From Corynebacterium resistens DSM 45100 (GTDB lineage Bacteria; Actinomycetota; Actinomycetes; Mycobacteriales; Mycobacteriaceae), in assembly GCF_000177535.2 (NCBI RefSeq), contig NC_015673.1, positions 1,798,001 through 1,862,000 of the forward strand: 64,000 nucleotides of DNA. Reading direction: 5' to 3'. Below are positions 1-8,285 of this stretch, piece by piece (position 1 is the stretch's first letter; every line of letters begins with the position of its first letter). Below the pieces are notes generated by a model, which saw only the letters and a program-made list of their open reading frames with translations, searched no databases and was not told the DNA's origin. The translations under genes were made by a program, and so were the position numbers.

Positions 1-870
1 GTAGCCAGTATGACTGGTCGCACTAGCGCGAAAGCAGCCGGAGTAGTCGTTGACGACGCCGCGGTAACGCCTCGATTCGTTGCTGGGGTCTCCCCTGCCA
101 GAGAACTACCCATTATTTGGCGTATCACAAAGGGCAGCTTGCGCAATAAGCTGCTCATTATCCTGCCCATCATCCTGCTTCTGAGCTGGTTATTGCCTTG
201 GGCTTTGACTCCGCTACTCATGCTGGGTGGTCTCTACCTTTCCTTTGAAGGGGCAGAGAAAATCATCGAGAAAATCACCGGCGGCCATGAGGAGGAAGAC
301 GAAACTGGTAAATCCGAAGACGATATCGTACGGGGCGCCACAACCACCGACTTCATTCTTTCTGCAGAAATCATGGTGATTTCGCTTAATGAAGTTGCCG
401 ATCAACCAATCGGTATCCGCGCAGCAGTTTTGGTCGTTGTCGGTATCCTCATCACTCTTGCGGTTTATGGCGCAGTCGGCCTGCTCGTCAAGATCGACGA
501 TATGGGCTTGGCCCTAGCTAAGAAGGATTCCTCCGGTGCGAAGAAACTGGGGCGAATGATGGTCGCTGGCATGCCAAAATTACTTAGCCTCATTGCAATT
601 ATTGGCACATTCGCAATGCTGTGGGTGGGTGGCCATATTCTTCTTGTTGGCGCGGACGAACTGGGATGGCACTGGCCCTACTCAACTGTCCACCACATCG
701 TTGAATCTGTGCACCACCTCGGTGGTCTTGTCACTTGGCTGGTTGAAACGTTCTTCAGCCTTGTAGCGGGACTCATCGTAGGATCAATTATTGCCGTGAT
801 CATGCACTTCCTTCCCAAGAAAAAGAAGGAACATACTGAAAATACGGACGAAGCAACTCAACAAAACTAG
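1..870 (+). CDS. DUF808 family membrane protein, 5' end outside the window
   Basis: The reading frame is open to the first base, and the N-terminal part typical of DUF808 (YedI-type) proteins is missing, so the gene starts upstream of the window. What remains begins just before the family motif SAKAAGVVVDDAAVTP. Four hydrophobic segments follow, at roughly residues 45-75, 135-160, 190-215 and 245-268 counted from the first Met. A charged Glu/Asp-rich loop lies between the first two, and the tail is basic then acidic. The family is an inner-membrane protein of unknown function. The patatin-like gene follows after 20 bases on the same strand and may be co-transcribed. Confidence 0.85.
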   Translation, partial: VASMTGRTSAKAAGVVVDDAAVTPRFVAGVSPARELPIIWRITKGSLRNKLLIILPIILLLSWLLPWALTPLLMLGGLYLSFEGAEKIIEKITGGHEEEDETGKSEDDIVRGATTTDFILSAEIMVISLNEVADQPIGIRAAVLVVVGILITLAVYGAVGLLVKIDDMGLALAKKDSSGAKKLGRMMVAGMPKLLSLIAIIGTFAMLWVGGHILLVGADELGWHWPYSTVHHIVESVHHLGGLVTWLVETFFSLVAGLIVGSIIAVIMHFLPKKKKEHTENTDEATQQN

Positions 871-890
871 CGAAGGAGCCTTCAGTTCCC

Positions 891-1772
891 ATGTCCATCG
901 ATGCACGCAATGTCGCTCTAGTCATCGAAGGCGGGGGCATGCGAAATTCCTACACCGCCGCTTGCATTAGTGAGCTCATCAATCACGGGGTTCACTTCGG
1001 TTGGGTCGGTGGTATCAGTGCCGGGGCTTCTCACACCGTCAACTTTCTTTCCGGCGACGCGCACCGCGCCCGCGATTCTTTCGTCGAATTCGGAGCTAAC
1101 CCCCGCACCGGAGGTATCCGTTCCATGATGCGAGGCACCGGATTCTTCAACGCCGAATACATTTACGAAACCGCAGGCGCACCCGATAATGATTTGCCTT
1201 TCGATTGGGAAGCGTTTCACTCCAACCCGACACCTTTCCGCATCGGCGCGACACGAGCAGATAACGGCGAAACGGTCTACTGGGGACGGGAAGATACCCC
1301 CGATCTACCTAGTCTCATGAAGCGGGTTCGCGCCAGCTCGACCCTCCCCGGATTAATGCCCGTCCCCTCAATCGACGGGGTGGAGTACGTCGATGGAGCT
1401 CTTGGTGCCTCGGGAGGCCTTATTATCGACGCCGCGCTGGATGACGGCTTCGAGAAATTCTTGGTTCTAAGAACCAAACCAAGGGGCTATGTGCGCCCTC
1501 CCCTACGCAGTCCGCGATTGGTTCGGCAACTTCTGCGCAAGCGCCCAGCGGTAACCGAAGCAATGATCGCGAGACCCGAAAAATACAATTCCGCTTCGCA
1601 GAAGATCTCCGAATTGGAAAATTCCGGGCAAGCCAAAGTGTTTTACCCAGAGAACATGCGGGTGACCAACACGGAGCGTCGCCTATCAAAACTACGACAA
1701 TCCTGGGCGGATGGTATGGCCCAAACTCAACGCGAATGGGATGGCTGGATGGAGTTCTTTTCCTCCTCGTAG
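891..1772 (+). CDS. Patatin-like phospholipase family protein
   Basis: The 293-residue protein has the Ser-Asp catalytic dyad layout of patatin-like acyl hydrolases. A glycine-rich oxyanion motif EGGGMRNS lies at residues 13-20, the nucleophile motif GISAG at 41-45 (Ser43), and the DGA motif carrying Asp168 at 168-170. It resembles the bacterial RssA/YjjU-type branch rather than secreted toxins such as ExoU, because no signal peptide or extra domain is visible. It should hydrolyse acyl ester bonds in the cytoplasm, but the substrate cannot be read from sequence. A GAAGGAG ribosome site precedes the ATG. The next gene converges on it from the other strand. Confidence 0.88.
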   Translation: MSIDARNVALVIEGGGMRNSYTAACISELINHGVHFGWVGGISAGASHTVNFLSGDAHRARDSFVEFGANPRTGGIRSMMRGTGFFNAEYIYETAGAPDNDLPFDWEAFHSNPTPFRIGATRADNGETVYWGREDTPDLPSLMKRVRASSTLPGLMPVPSIDGVEYVDGALGASGGLIIDAALDDGFEKFLVLRTKPRGYVRPPLRSPRLVRQLLRKRPAVTEAMIARPEKYNSASQKISELENSGQAKVFYPENMRVTNTERRLSKLRQSWADGMAQTQREWDGWMEFFSSS

Positions 1773-1775
1773 AGG

Positions 1776-2435
1776 CTATTTCACCAGGGTACTTAGGCCC
1801 ATCAGTATCAAGATCGCGGCGACCACGTACCCTGCGGATTTCACAAGAGCCTGCTTATGAGCCCGCAAGCTACCTATGAAACGGGCCAGACCGCTATCCG
1901 GCTTGAGCAAAACGATCCATAGAACTACCGCAGAAATCGCAGGCAAGCTCAAAGCCAGGCTGGCGTAGAGAACCAATGCCACAAGTTTGCCCGCAGCAGA
2001 TAGATCCGTGGTAGTGAGGTAAGCTAGGCCGGCAAAAAAGGGCATCGAGGTTATGGATTGAATCGCACCTAGTGCCATGCCAGAAGTGAAGGTTTTCACA
2101 CTAGGCCTTTGCAACGGCCGCGCTAATCGATTGATCATGTCGCTAGGGTCACCACCGCGCAGCGTTAATACTGCAGACAACACACCCACTCCGATCAACA
2201 CTCCCGCGAAGATGGGAGATTCCAGAATCTGCCTGACCTGGTCCTCCACATTGCCGAACAAAAGGTAGGTCACCCCGGCTAGAAGAAAAACTCCTGTCCA
2301 ATCACCCATAACCAGCAACAGTGCGATCTTGCCGTAGCGCCCTGTACGGGCATGCATGATGGCAACCGCGAACAACACACCAATCAGCAGTACGTTGACG
2401 GAATCGAGCAGCGCGTAGCTCACGGCGTGCAGCAT
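1776..2435 (-). CDS. Polytopic membrane protein, GAP/LysE-like
   Basis: A 219-residue protein with about six hydrophobic helices and short basic loops, resembling in architecture the GAP/Sap and LysE-type small transporters of mycobacteria and corynebacteria. I chose the ATG at 2435 over an upstream in-frame start because AAGGAAGG lies six bases before it and the extra 18 residues look non-protein. The central loop carries a basic stretch between helices 3 and 4. The substrate is unknown. In mycobacteria, GAP proteins assist glycopeptidolipid export, but that function should not be transferred here. It is transcribed divergently from chdC. Confidence 0.6.
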   Translation of the reverse strand: MLHAVSYALLDSVNVLLIGVLFAVAIMHARTGRYGKIALLLVMGDWTGVFLLAGVTYLLFGNVEDQVRQILESPIFAGVLIGVGVLSAVLTLRGGDPSDMINRLARPLQRPSVKTFTSGMALGAIQSITSMPFFAGLAYLTTTDLSAAGKLVALVLYASLALSLPAISAVVLWIVLLKPDSGLARFIGSLRAHKQALVKSAGYVVAAILILMGLSTLVK

Positions 2436-2540
2436 GAAACCTTCCTTTTTGGCGACAGTATCTGGCGGAGGATTCAACCACACTAGCACCGGTGCCCCGC
2501 CGAAAACGTTTTTCGTGAAGTACGGGCTAAGCTAGGAGGT

Positions 2541-3245
2541 ATGTCAAAGAAGATCGACTACAACAAGTTGAACAGTGCTTTGGTTTACGCCATGTGGTCT
2601 GCTTTCCGCATTCCTGCAGGAACGCTCGATGGCGATCGCCAAGCAATCGCCGAGCAGTTCCAAGACTTCCTCGATTCCTATCGCGATTCTGGTGTAACGG
2701 TTCGTGGCGTGTATGACGTTTCCGGCTTGCGCCCCGAGGCCGACATCATGTTCTGGACGCACGGCGAAGATCTCGCGGCATTGCAAGCCTTCTACCGCGC
2801 ATTCCGTCGCGAAACTGAATTGGGCAAGGTGGCGCAGCCAGTTCGCTCCAATGCGGCTTTACATCGCCCTGCAGAATTCAACCGCTCTCACGTACCCGAT
2901 TTCCTCATTGATCCGGAACCCAAGCGTTGGATCTGCTTGTACCCCTTCGTGCGTACACCGGATTGGTACCTGATGGACGAAAACGAACGCCGGCGCATGC
3001 TTGTCGAGCACGGAATGGAAGCTCGCGAGTTCAATATGGTTCGTGCAAATACCATTCCCGCATTCGGTTTGGGTGACTACGAGTGGATGCTCGCCTTCGA
3101 ATCTCCAACCATGGAGGACGTTGTGGACCTCATGTGGAAGATGCGTTACACGGATGCCCGTCGCCACGTCAGCGAGGAAACCCCGTTCTACTCCGGCCAG
3201 TGGATCATGGATCAACTGCCTGAGTTCATCGCATCCTTGCCTTAA
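2541..3245 (+). CDS. chdC: Coproheme decarboxylase (hydrogen peroxide-dependent heme synthase)
   Basis: The 234-residue protein is an actinobacterial ChdC (HemQ), the last enzyme of the coproporphyrin-dependent heme pathway. It converts iron coproporphyrin III to heme b with two oxidative decarboxylations using peroxide. Visible family residues are H117 (in RSHVPD), catalytic Tyr134 (in CLYPF) and the probable heme ligand H157 (in VEHGME). Their spacing matches the H118/Y135/H158 set reported for C. diphtheriae, one residue off. The ATG has a strong TAGGAGGT site right before it. A hairpin terminator follows the stop, so the gene is probably monocistronic. Confidence 0.93.
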   Translation: MSKKIDYNKLNSALVYAMWSAFRIPAGTLDGDRQAIAEQFQDFLDSYRDSGVTVRGVYDVSGLRPEADIMFWTHGEDLAALQAFYRAFRRETELGKVAQPVRSNAALHRPAEFNRSHVPDFLIDPEPKRWICLYPFVRTPDWYLMDENERRRMLVEHGMEAREFNMVRANTIPAFGLGDYEWMLAFESPTMEDVVDLMWKMRYTDARRHVSEETPFYSGQWIMDQLPEFIASLP

Positions 3246-3296
3246 ACGCGTTTTCACCCTCTGTGATAGTTTGTGCACTATCGCGCAAAATGTATA

Positions 3297-3323
3297 GGTC
3301 GCCCTCCTCGGAGGGCGACCTTT
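3297..3323 (+). terminator. Rho-independent terminator after chdC
   Basis: An 11-bp perfect stem (GGTCGCCCTCC / GGAGGGCGACC) with a two-base loop, ended by a short T run, lies about 50 bases after the chdC stop. The T run is short (TTT), as is common in actinobacteria. Confidence 0.85.
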
Positions 3324-3366
3324 GGCGTCGAAAAAAGAGAAACAGTAATAAGATTCAGTGCAGCAG

Positions 3367-3699
3367 CTACTGGATCGTTGTTACCGCAGGGCGCAGTTTG
3401 ACGTGAGTGATATAGAGGTCATTGCCAGTCCCAGGGCGGTTAGCCTCTGCGACAATTCGCTGCATGACCAAATCCCGGGCTGAATTCAAATCAGCGAAGA
3501 ACTCTACAACTTCAGGTGCATCGTCGGCTCCGGTGGGCTCCCCGAAGCGCTGGACGACTGCGAAGGAACAACCTTTTGGCCCCCGTACTGCGCGATGATT
3601 TAGGGGTGGCTGAAACGGGTCCACGAAAATGTATTCCGTTTCTCCGTTACCTAGGCGTGCCTGTTCGCCCTTGTTCTGTGCATTGTGAATCGAATTCAT
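3367..3699 (-). CDS. Hypothetical protein, 110 residues
   Basis: Not recognised. A small soluble protein without signal peptide or membrane segment. It starts at an ATG and has a composition suited to a folded alpha/beta domain (central stretch SFAVVQRFGEP, then EVVEFFADLNSARDLVMQRIV). The ribosome site is weak. It lies downstream of and on the same strand as the lipoprotein gene, separated by 58 bases, so the two may share a transcript. It could be a small ligand-binding or regulatory protein. Confidence 0.55.
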   Translation of the reverse strand: MNSIHNAQNKGEQARLGNGETEYIFVDPFQPPLNHRAVRGPKGCSFAVVQRFGEPTGADDAPEVVEFFADLNSARDLVMQRIVAEANRPGTGNDLYITHVKLRPAVTTIQ

Positions 3700-3757
3700 G
3701 TGGTGACTACTTTCCGAGTTTCGTTTTAGGGAAATCCGCGCGCCAGTTGATGTTGCT

Positions 3758-4426
3758 CTATAGGATCTTCAAACCCTCGTCCCCCAGCGTGAACCCGTTA
3801 GCCCCGTTTGAGCAGGTAACGGTATTGCTGCGGTTCGAGCAAATCACACGGGTCCCCTTGCCATCGGGTAACTGCATAGCAATGGATTTACCATCGGGTA
3901 AGACTTCTGTTTCCGGAGTTACGCGTGGCCACGCGCCTTGAGTAACCCACGTTTGTACCTTGCCGTTCAACTGGCCAGGCCACCAACCAACGGTTTGAGG
4001 TTTGTGTGGCTCAAACCCCTTTTTCCGAGCTTCCTCAGGCCACTGCCCGCGTGGCGTTGTGATGCAGGCAAAGCGGTCTTTTTGGTATTCGCAATTGATC
4101 TTTCGATCCTCGGTAGCGAATCGAATAGCACTGCGGCCTTTCTTGAGGGAAGAATCCTTGACCACATACTTGGTGGCGTCCACATTGGGTAGACCGGACT
4201 CTTGCGAGGCCACGTTCCCAGCTTGTGCAGCCCGTGAGATCTCGGCCTCATTCCCCGCCGTTGGAGAATCGGAATGCACGTCACCTCTATCGGGCGCGCA
4301 TGCCACTAACCCCATGACGGCAAGCCAGCCACAAGCAGCACCAAGCATCCTTTTCCCGATGCCATGTTGAGTGCTGCAATCAGCCACGCTGGAGGATTGC
4401 TGTACTCGAATGCTCATATCCGCCAC
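3758..4426 (-). CDS. Putative lipoprotein with conserved Cys pairs
   Basis: A GTG at 4426 (preceded by GGGGG) or an ATG at 4417 begins a 222-residue product. An internal hydrophobic segment ends in the lipobox LVAC (Cys43), preceded by the basic GKR. The unusually long n-region suggests translation could begin closer to the lipobox. The mature domain has two Cys pairs (NCEY...FACI and VICSN...TVTCSNG) and the tail GANGFTLGDEGLKIL, a layout common in secreted proteins of unknown function in mycolata. Probably an envelope-anchored protein; role unknown. Confidence 0.65.
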   Translation of the reverse strand: MADMSIRVQQSSSVADCSTQHGIGKRMLGAACGWLAVMGLVACAPDRGDVHSDSPTAGNEAEISRAAQAGNVASQESGLPNVDATKYVVKDSSLKKGRSAIRFATEDRKINCEYQKDRFACITTPRGQWPEEARKKGFEPHKPQTVGWWPGQLNGKVQTWVTQGAWPRVTPETEVLPDGKSIAMQLPDGKGTRVICSNRSNTVTCSNGANGFTLGDEGLKIL

Positions 4427-4558
4427 ACTACCCCCGCAACGACGGAAAATCCGCCCCTATCTGGTCTACCCCTCTCCCGTTTTATCGAAGCATTGCCAAG
4501 TGAGCTAATCAAAAGAAACTGGTGTAAATGCTTATCCAAAGAAATTTGGCCGACATGT

Positions 4559-5062
4559 TCATGCCAGAGCCGTGTACTCCTGAACGCTGGGGCGCCACCA
4601 TCCCGCACGTTCGGCGACAAGGTGCTTAAAACGAGTCGGTGTAACCTTTTCCATTCCAGCTAAGTAATCGGGAATTTGAGTCCGCGGAATCCGCAATCCT
4701 ACGGTCAGGTGTGGTATCCACTGCCTTCCCCTTCCATCAGGATTAGCGGCGGATATTTTCTGGGCAACCTCGTGCATTTCATCTGTGGTTTCTAATAACC
4801 ACGTCACAGTTTGTTTACTGCGAGTGCCAAATATGGCTATACCGGCCCGATGAAACTCCGCAGGTATCACTCCCGGCAGTAATTCAGCCGCAAGTTTCAC
4901 CACTTGAGGGTCCATTTTCTGAGCGAATGTAATGGTGATATGGGGGCGTTGTTTCTGCAATGGCAGACCAAGTTCTGCAAGGCCAGAGAAGATTTCTCGC
5001 ACCTGCTGTTCTTGCCGATCCGGCAAATACAGCAAAATATTCTCAGGGGACCTGATGGACAT
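4559..5062 (-). CDS. 2'-5' RNA ligase family protein (2H phosphoesterase)
   Basis: The 167-residue protein carries the two H-x-T-x motifs that define the 2H phosphoesterase fold: PHIT (H41, T43) and PHLT (H118, T120), about 75 residues apart as expected. The two lobes are near-symmetric. Members act on 2'-5' or cyclic phosphodiester bonds of RNA or nucleotides, such as ThpR cyclic phosphodiesterase or RNA ligase activity in vitro. The physiological substrate is not predictable. It stands alone, with a weak ribosome site and AT-rich DNA upstream. Confidence 0.85.
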   Translation of the reverse strand: MSIRSPENILLYLPDRQEQQVREIFSGLAELGLPLQKQRPHITITFAQKMDPQVVKLAAELLPGVIPAEFHRAGIAIFGTRSKQTVTWLLETTDEMHEVAQKISAANPDGRGRQWIPHLTVGLRIPRTQIPDYLAGMEKVTPTRFKHLVAERAGWWRPSVQEYTALA

Positions 5063-5379
5063 TACTCTAACTATCCTCTACTTAAGGTTGAAGGTTCAGA
5101 AACGCCAATATTGAGGTTGATCATCCCAGTTCAAACAGCAATTCTAGGCCATATTTAGCGGGGCTAGCTGAAATCCTTTACGTAAAGCCAAAATTAACTC
5201 TCTGTCTCAATCGTATAAAGATCATGAAGGGGCGCTAACACATTGCAACCCTGTTCGTTGGCCTAAGTAAGGCACGCTCTTTGAACTGTTGCAAGGAGCG
5301 TACCTGTGCAAGACACATTCCACATGGATGAGAACTCCATTGTGTTTGTTCATCGACAATCGCCTACGAAAGGAAGACC
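5063..5379. other. Intergenic, divergent promoter region
   Basis: 317 bases between a minus-strand 2H gene and a plus-strand secreted protein. It is AT-rich in the left half and holds the partial inverted repeat GCCTAAGTAAGGC near 5260-5273. No convincing gene was found; in-frame Met codons here lack good ribosome sites. Confidence 0.4.
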
Positions 5380-5916
5380 ATGTCCTCCCCACGTTCGCTT
5401 TCCAAGAAACTTGCCCTCACCACCGGCGCACTAGGCGCTGCCCTCACCCTCGGCGCATTCGGCAACACCGCTGCAGCGGGCGCGGCCCCAGCACACCACA
5501 ACGTCGACCCAAACAAGCCTGTCATCACCGATAGCTTCACGGTCATCGATAGCAGCAATCAGACCCTCTGCGATGTCTACAGCTACTTCACCCCTAGCAC
5601 CCATAAGGGGAAGGTCGATACTATTTGCCGCACTAAGCACGAGCCGGTAAATGTCGTGCCCAATTGCCCGCCAACCCCTTCTACTAAGCCAGTGCTGACC
5701 ACCTCCGGCACCCGTGGCAAATTGGACTGCACTTCCCAGGGCAGCCCTATGCACAACGTGACCCACCTGCAGGTTGGCCAAACCAAGACTGCCACCCCTG
5801 CCGGCCACGGTGCCCCTGTGACCATCACCGCCCTGCAAAACGGCATCTTCAAGATCTCCGGTCCTGCCGGTTCGATCGGCAAGATTGGCCCGGGCATGAT
5901 GCGCGTAGAGGCCTAG
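5380..5916 (+). CDS. Secreted protein, paralogue of the following lipoprotein
   Basis: A 178-residue exported protein. It has a basic n-region (SPRSLSKK), a hydrophobic core and a probable signal peptidase I site around AAAGAAPA (residues ~28-35). The mature part has four conserved cysteines (LCDVY, TICRT, NCPPTPS, LDCTSQG) and the terminal pattern IGKIGPG. The same Cys pattern and tail occur in the gene at 6123, so the two are tandem paralogues that share a C-terminal domain of about 130 residues. GAAAGGAAGACC precedes the ATG. The family is unknown to me; an envelope or extracellular binding role is likely. Confidence 0.75.
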   Translation: MSSPRSLSKKLALTTGALGAALTLGAFGNTAAAGAAPAHHNVDPNKPVITDSFTVIDSSNQTLCDVYSYFTPSTHKGKVDTICRTKHEPVNVVPNCPPTPSTKPVLTTSGTRGKLDCTSQGSPMHNVTHLQVGQTKTATPAGHGAPVTITALQNGIFKISGPAGSIGKIGPGMMRVEA

Positions 5917-6122
5917 GGTAAGCACCCAGCCACCCACTCTAAAAAGGACAACCAGGCGTGGTCCCATTCACGCTTCAACGGTTCTTCCCCAGCTACTTGG
6001 AGCCAACAAAGTAGGCACCAAGGGCCGGGGTTTTCGTGTACCTTGCGAGGTAACTATCGGCCGTCCATCTGCTGTCTTCTGTTTTCCAACCACACTCCTC
6101 GAACCCAGCAAAAGGAACCCAC

Positions 6123-6881
6123 ATGCCAAGCCACCTCCCCTCTCGCAAAATCGCAGCCTTCGCCTGCGCGCTAACTACTGCATTCTCGCTGATAGGTTGC
6201 ACTTCTTCCTCTAGCTCTGACAACGCTTCTTCATCTGTTTCCGACGCCAGGAGCTCCCAGCCAAACGCTTCAGCTCACGATGAATCCTCTTCCTCTCCCG
6301 GGGCTGATGACCAGCACGAGTCCAAGAAGCCAAACCCTAATGATGGTGCCGAGGGCGTCAAACCAAATCCAACACCGGGATCCAGTGGCACCAACGACAG
6401 TGCGCGTAGTGGTCAAGGCGCCCAAGAAAAGCCGTCAGGGACAGAGGGGGGCGCACGGCAATCCACTGATCCTTCCCAACTTCAGCTGGTGGATTCCCAG
6501 ACGATCGTTTCCAGCAAGGGGACGGTGAAATGCGATGTGCATCGCTACAAGAACAAGGTGAAGAACGAAGGCGAAGTGCATGCAGTATGCATGACTAGAA
6601 ATGCTCCTAAGGTTGCAGAGTTGCCGAATTGCACGCCATCGCCTTCCCAGAACCCTGTAATCATGGTGGACAAAGCGGGTGCCAAGCTAGATTGCACAAC
6701 CCAAGGTTCAATCATGAGCAACGTGAAGAACCTAACCCCGCAGGGTGCGACAGTTACAATCAACCCGCCGGCACAGGGTATCGCTATTGGGTTCTCAGAG
6801 TTAGCGGGCGAGGTCATTCAGATCAAAGGCGGTGATCGCCCCATCGGGTTGATTGGGCCAGGAAAAGTCTCGCTCCAATAG
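6123..6881 (+). CDS. Lipoprotein with Ser/Pro-rich linker and shared four-Cys domain
   Basis: The 252-residue product has a lipoprotein signal with lipobox SLIGC (Cys26). A low-complexity Ser/Asn/Pro/Gly linker follows (residues ~27-118), typical of a cell-wall-spanning tether. A C-terminal domain (~120-252) matches the product of the gene at 5380: CDVH, CMTR, NCTPSPSQNPV, LDCTTQG and IGLIGPG. AAAAGGAACC precedes the ATG. The arrangement suggests duplication of one secreted domain, with one copy free and one membrane-tethered. Function unknown. Confidence 0.75.
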   Translation: MPSHLPSRKIAAFACALTTAFSLIGCTSSSSSDNASSSVSDARSSQPNASAHDESSSSPGADDQHESKKPNPNDGAEGVKPNPTPGSSGTNDSARSGQGAQEKPSGTEGGARQSTDPSQLQLVDSQTIVSSKGTVKCDVHRYKNKVKNEGEVHAVCMTRNAPKVAELPNCTPSPSQNPVIMVDKAGAKLDCTTQGSIMSNVKNLTPQGATVTINPPAQGIAIGFSELAGEVIQIKGGDRPIGLIGPGKVSLQ

Positions 6882-7077
6882 CAGCTACTCGCACGCCTTC
6901 CTAGGTTTTAGTGCCCTTCAGAAAGTCGCTGATGTCAGCGAGTTGATGGGTACAAACCTAGCCTCCTCACCGACATGAGGCTGGTTCAGCGCCAATAGCA
7001 CGTGAGGCGCACGAACCGTCGAGTAAATGAAACCCAATGCACGTTAAAAGACAAGCATTTTCAGATATGGTGGGCGC

Positions 7078-7851
7078 ATGAATTCCCCCAGCGATATCTG
7101 GTCCGCCAGCGACTATGCTCCGACAGCTGTGCGCCTGCGACCGGTCTCCCAATTAGTGGCAGCAGAACTAGCTAAACAAGTACCCAGCCCCGCAACGGTC
7201 GTCGACATCGGTTCTGGGCACGGTGATGGAGTCTCAGCTCTTTCCGCCCTTGGCTACACCACAATCGCCATAGAGCCAACCGCCCGGATCCGCGAAATCG
7301 GTCAGCAACACGTACCCAATGTCACTTGGCTGGACACGTTGGGCGAAGCCACTGGCTTAAAGGATTCATCCGTCGATGCGATCACGAGCACGTTTGGAGC
7401 AATGTTCTGTGACCCAGCTGAGGGACCAGCGGAATGGGCCCGCATTCTACGCCCGGGCGGCCAGTTGGTAATGACCGTATGGAACCAAGAAGGCTTCCTC
7501 GCCACTATGACCGATGCGATGATGGAGGCAGTCAGCCCAGGCGCCTCAAAACAGGTCCCGCCGCACATGGCGTGGGGCATCAGTGAGACGGCCCACAAAC
7601 GACTTTCGCAATGGTTCGATAACACCTGTATTGAGCACCGCACCCTTGACTGGTCTTTCGACAACGTAGATGAGGGTATGCAGCTCTACCACAAAGGCAG
7701 CCCGACACATGCGTGGATTGCCGCCAAAGTCGGCCCACGCCGAGAGGCACTGTGGACCGCGTTGCGCGATCATCTCGAAGCTCATGCCGACAGTGCTGGA
7801 CGGATTCAGTCAACTACCGGCTATGCGCTCATCTCAGCGCAACGTCGTTGA
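7078..7851 (+). CDS. Class I SAM-dependent methyltransferase
   Basis: The 257-residue protein has the Rossmann-type motif I VVDIGSGHGDG at residues ~41-51, an acidic motif II residue in AIEPTAR (~66), and the post-motif pattern WARILRPGGQLVMTVW (~119-134) typical of methyltransferase domain 11/25 (UbiE-like). The substrate cannot be told. The gene starts at an ATG after GGTGGG and stands alone between the lipoprotein gene and a 430-base gap. Confidence 0.85.
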   Translation: MNSPSDIWSASDYAPTAVRLRPVSQLVAAELAKQVPSPATVVDIGSGHGDGVSALSALGYTTIAIEPTARIREIGQQHVPNVTWLDTLGEATGLKDSSVDAITSTFGAMFCDPAEGPAEWARILRPGGQLVMTVWNQEGFLATMTDAMMEAVSPGASKQVPPHMAWGISETAHKRLSQWFDNTCIEHRTLDWSFDNVDEGMQLYHKGSPTHAWIAAKVGPRREALWTALRDHLEAHADSAGRIQSTTGYALISAQRR

Positions 7852-8285
7852 CAGACTTGACCCCTTGTGGGGAGCAGCAGTCGATGGCGCTTTGAGAACA
7901 ACTTTCCCAGCACCGGGGAGCGACGCACTTCAGGTTCGAGTTTGTTTTGGCGTGTTTGCCAGCAATTGCAGCCCAAAACGCAAGGCACACATAAACTTGG
8001 CTATCGCCATCATTGCCATTATCAGGCGTAAGAAGCAACCATTTTTCCGATTATGTCTATCCCTACCCGCCGAGGTGATGCACAAAGGCTGTCGAAGCTG
8101 CGGTCTTTGATTTTGAATAAGCGTGCCCGGCTCACGAACGAGCTGTCCGGTACCAGCGGAGGGATCTATATCGGGAGGAAGCTCAAAGCCTTCGACATTC
8201 ACAGCAAGAACAGCCACTTCCCTAACAAGGAGGGGTAATCGTGCCTTCTTCCTCCTTCTTGCAATCGCAACCGTCGCTTTTCCGC
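7852..8285. other. Gap without a supported gene
   Basis: 434 bases between the methyltransferase and the end of the ECF ATPase. Several short open frames exist on both strands, the longest a 95-codon minus frame at 7930-8217. None has a ribosome site, a recognisable domain or a neighbouring partner. It may contain a decayed gene, since short protein-like patches alternate between minus-strand frames. Confidence 0.4.

Noticed and set aside
7930..8217. Possible 95-residue protein in the gap after the methyltransferase
   Set aside because: No ribosome site, no recognisable domain and no conserved context; kept only as a note on the gap.
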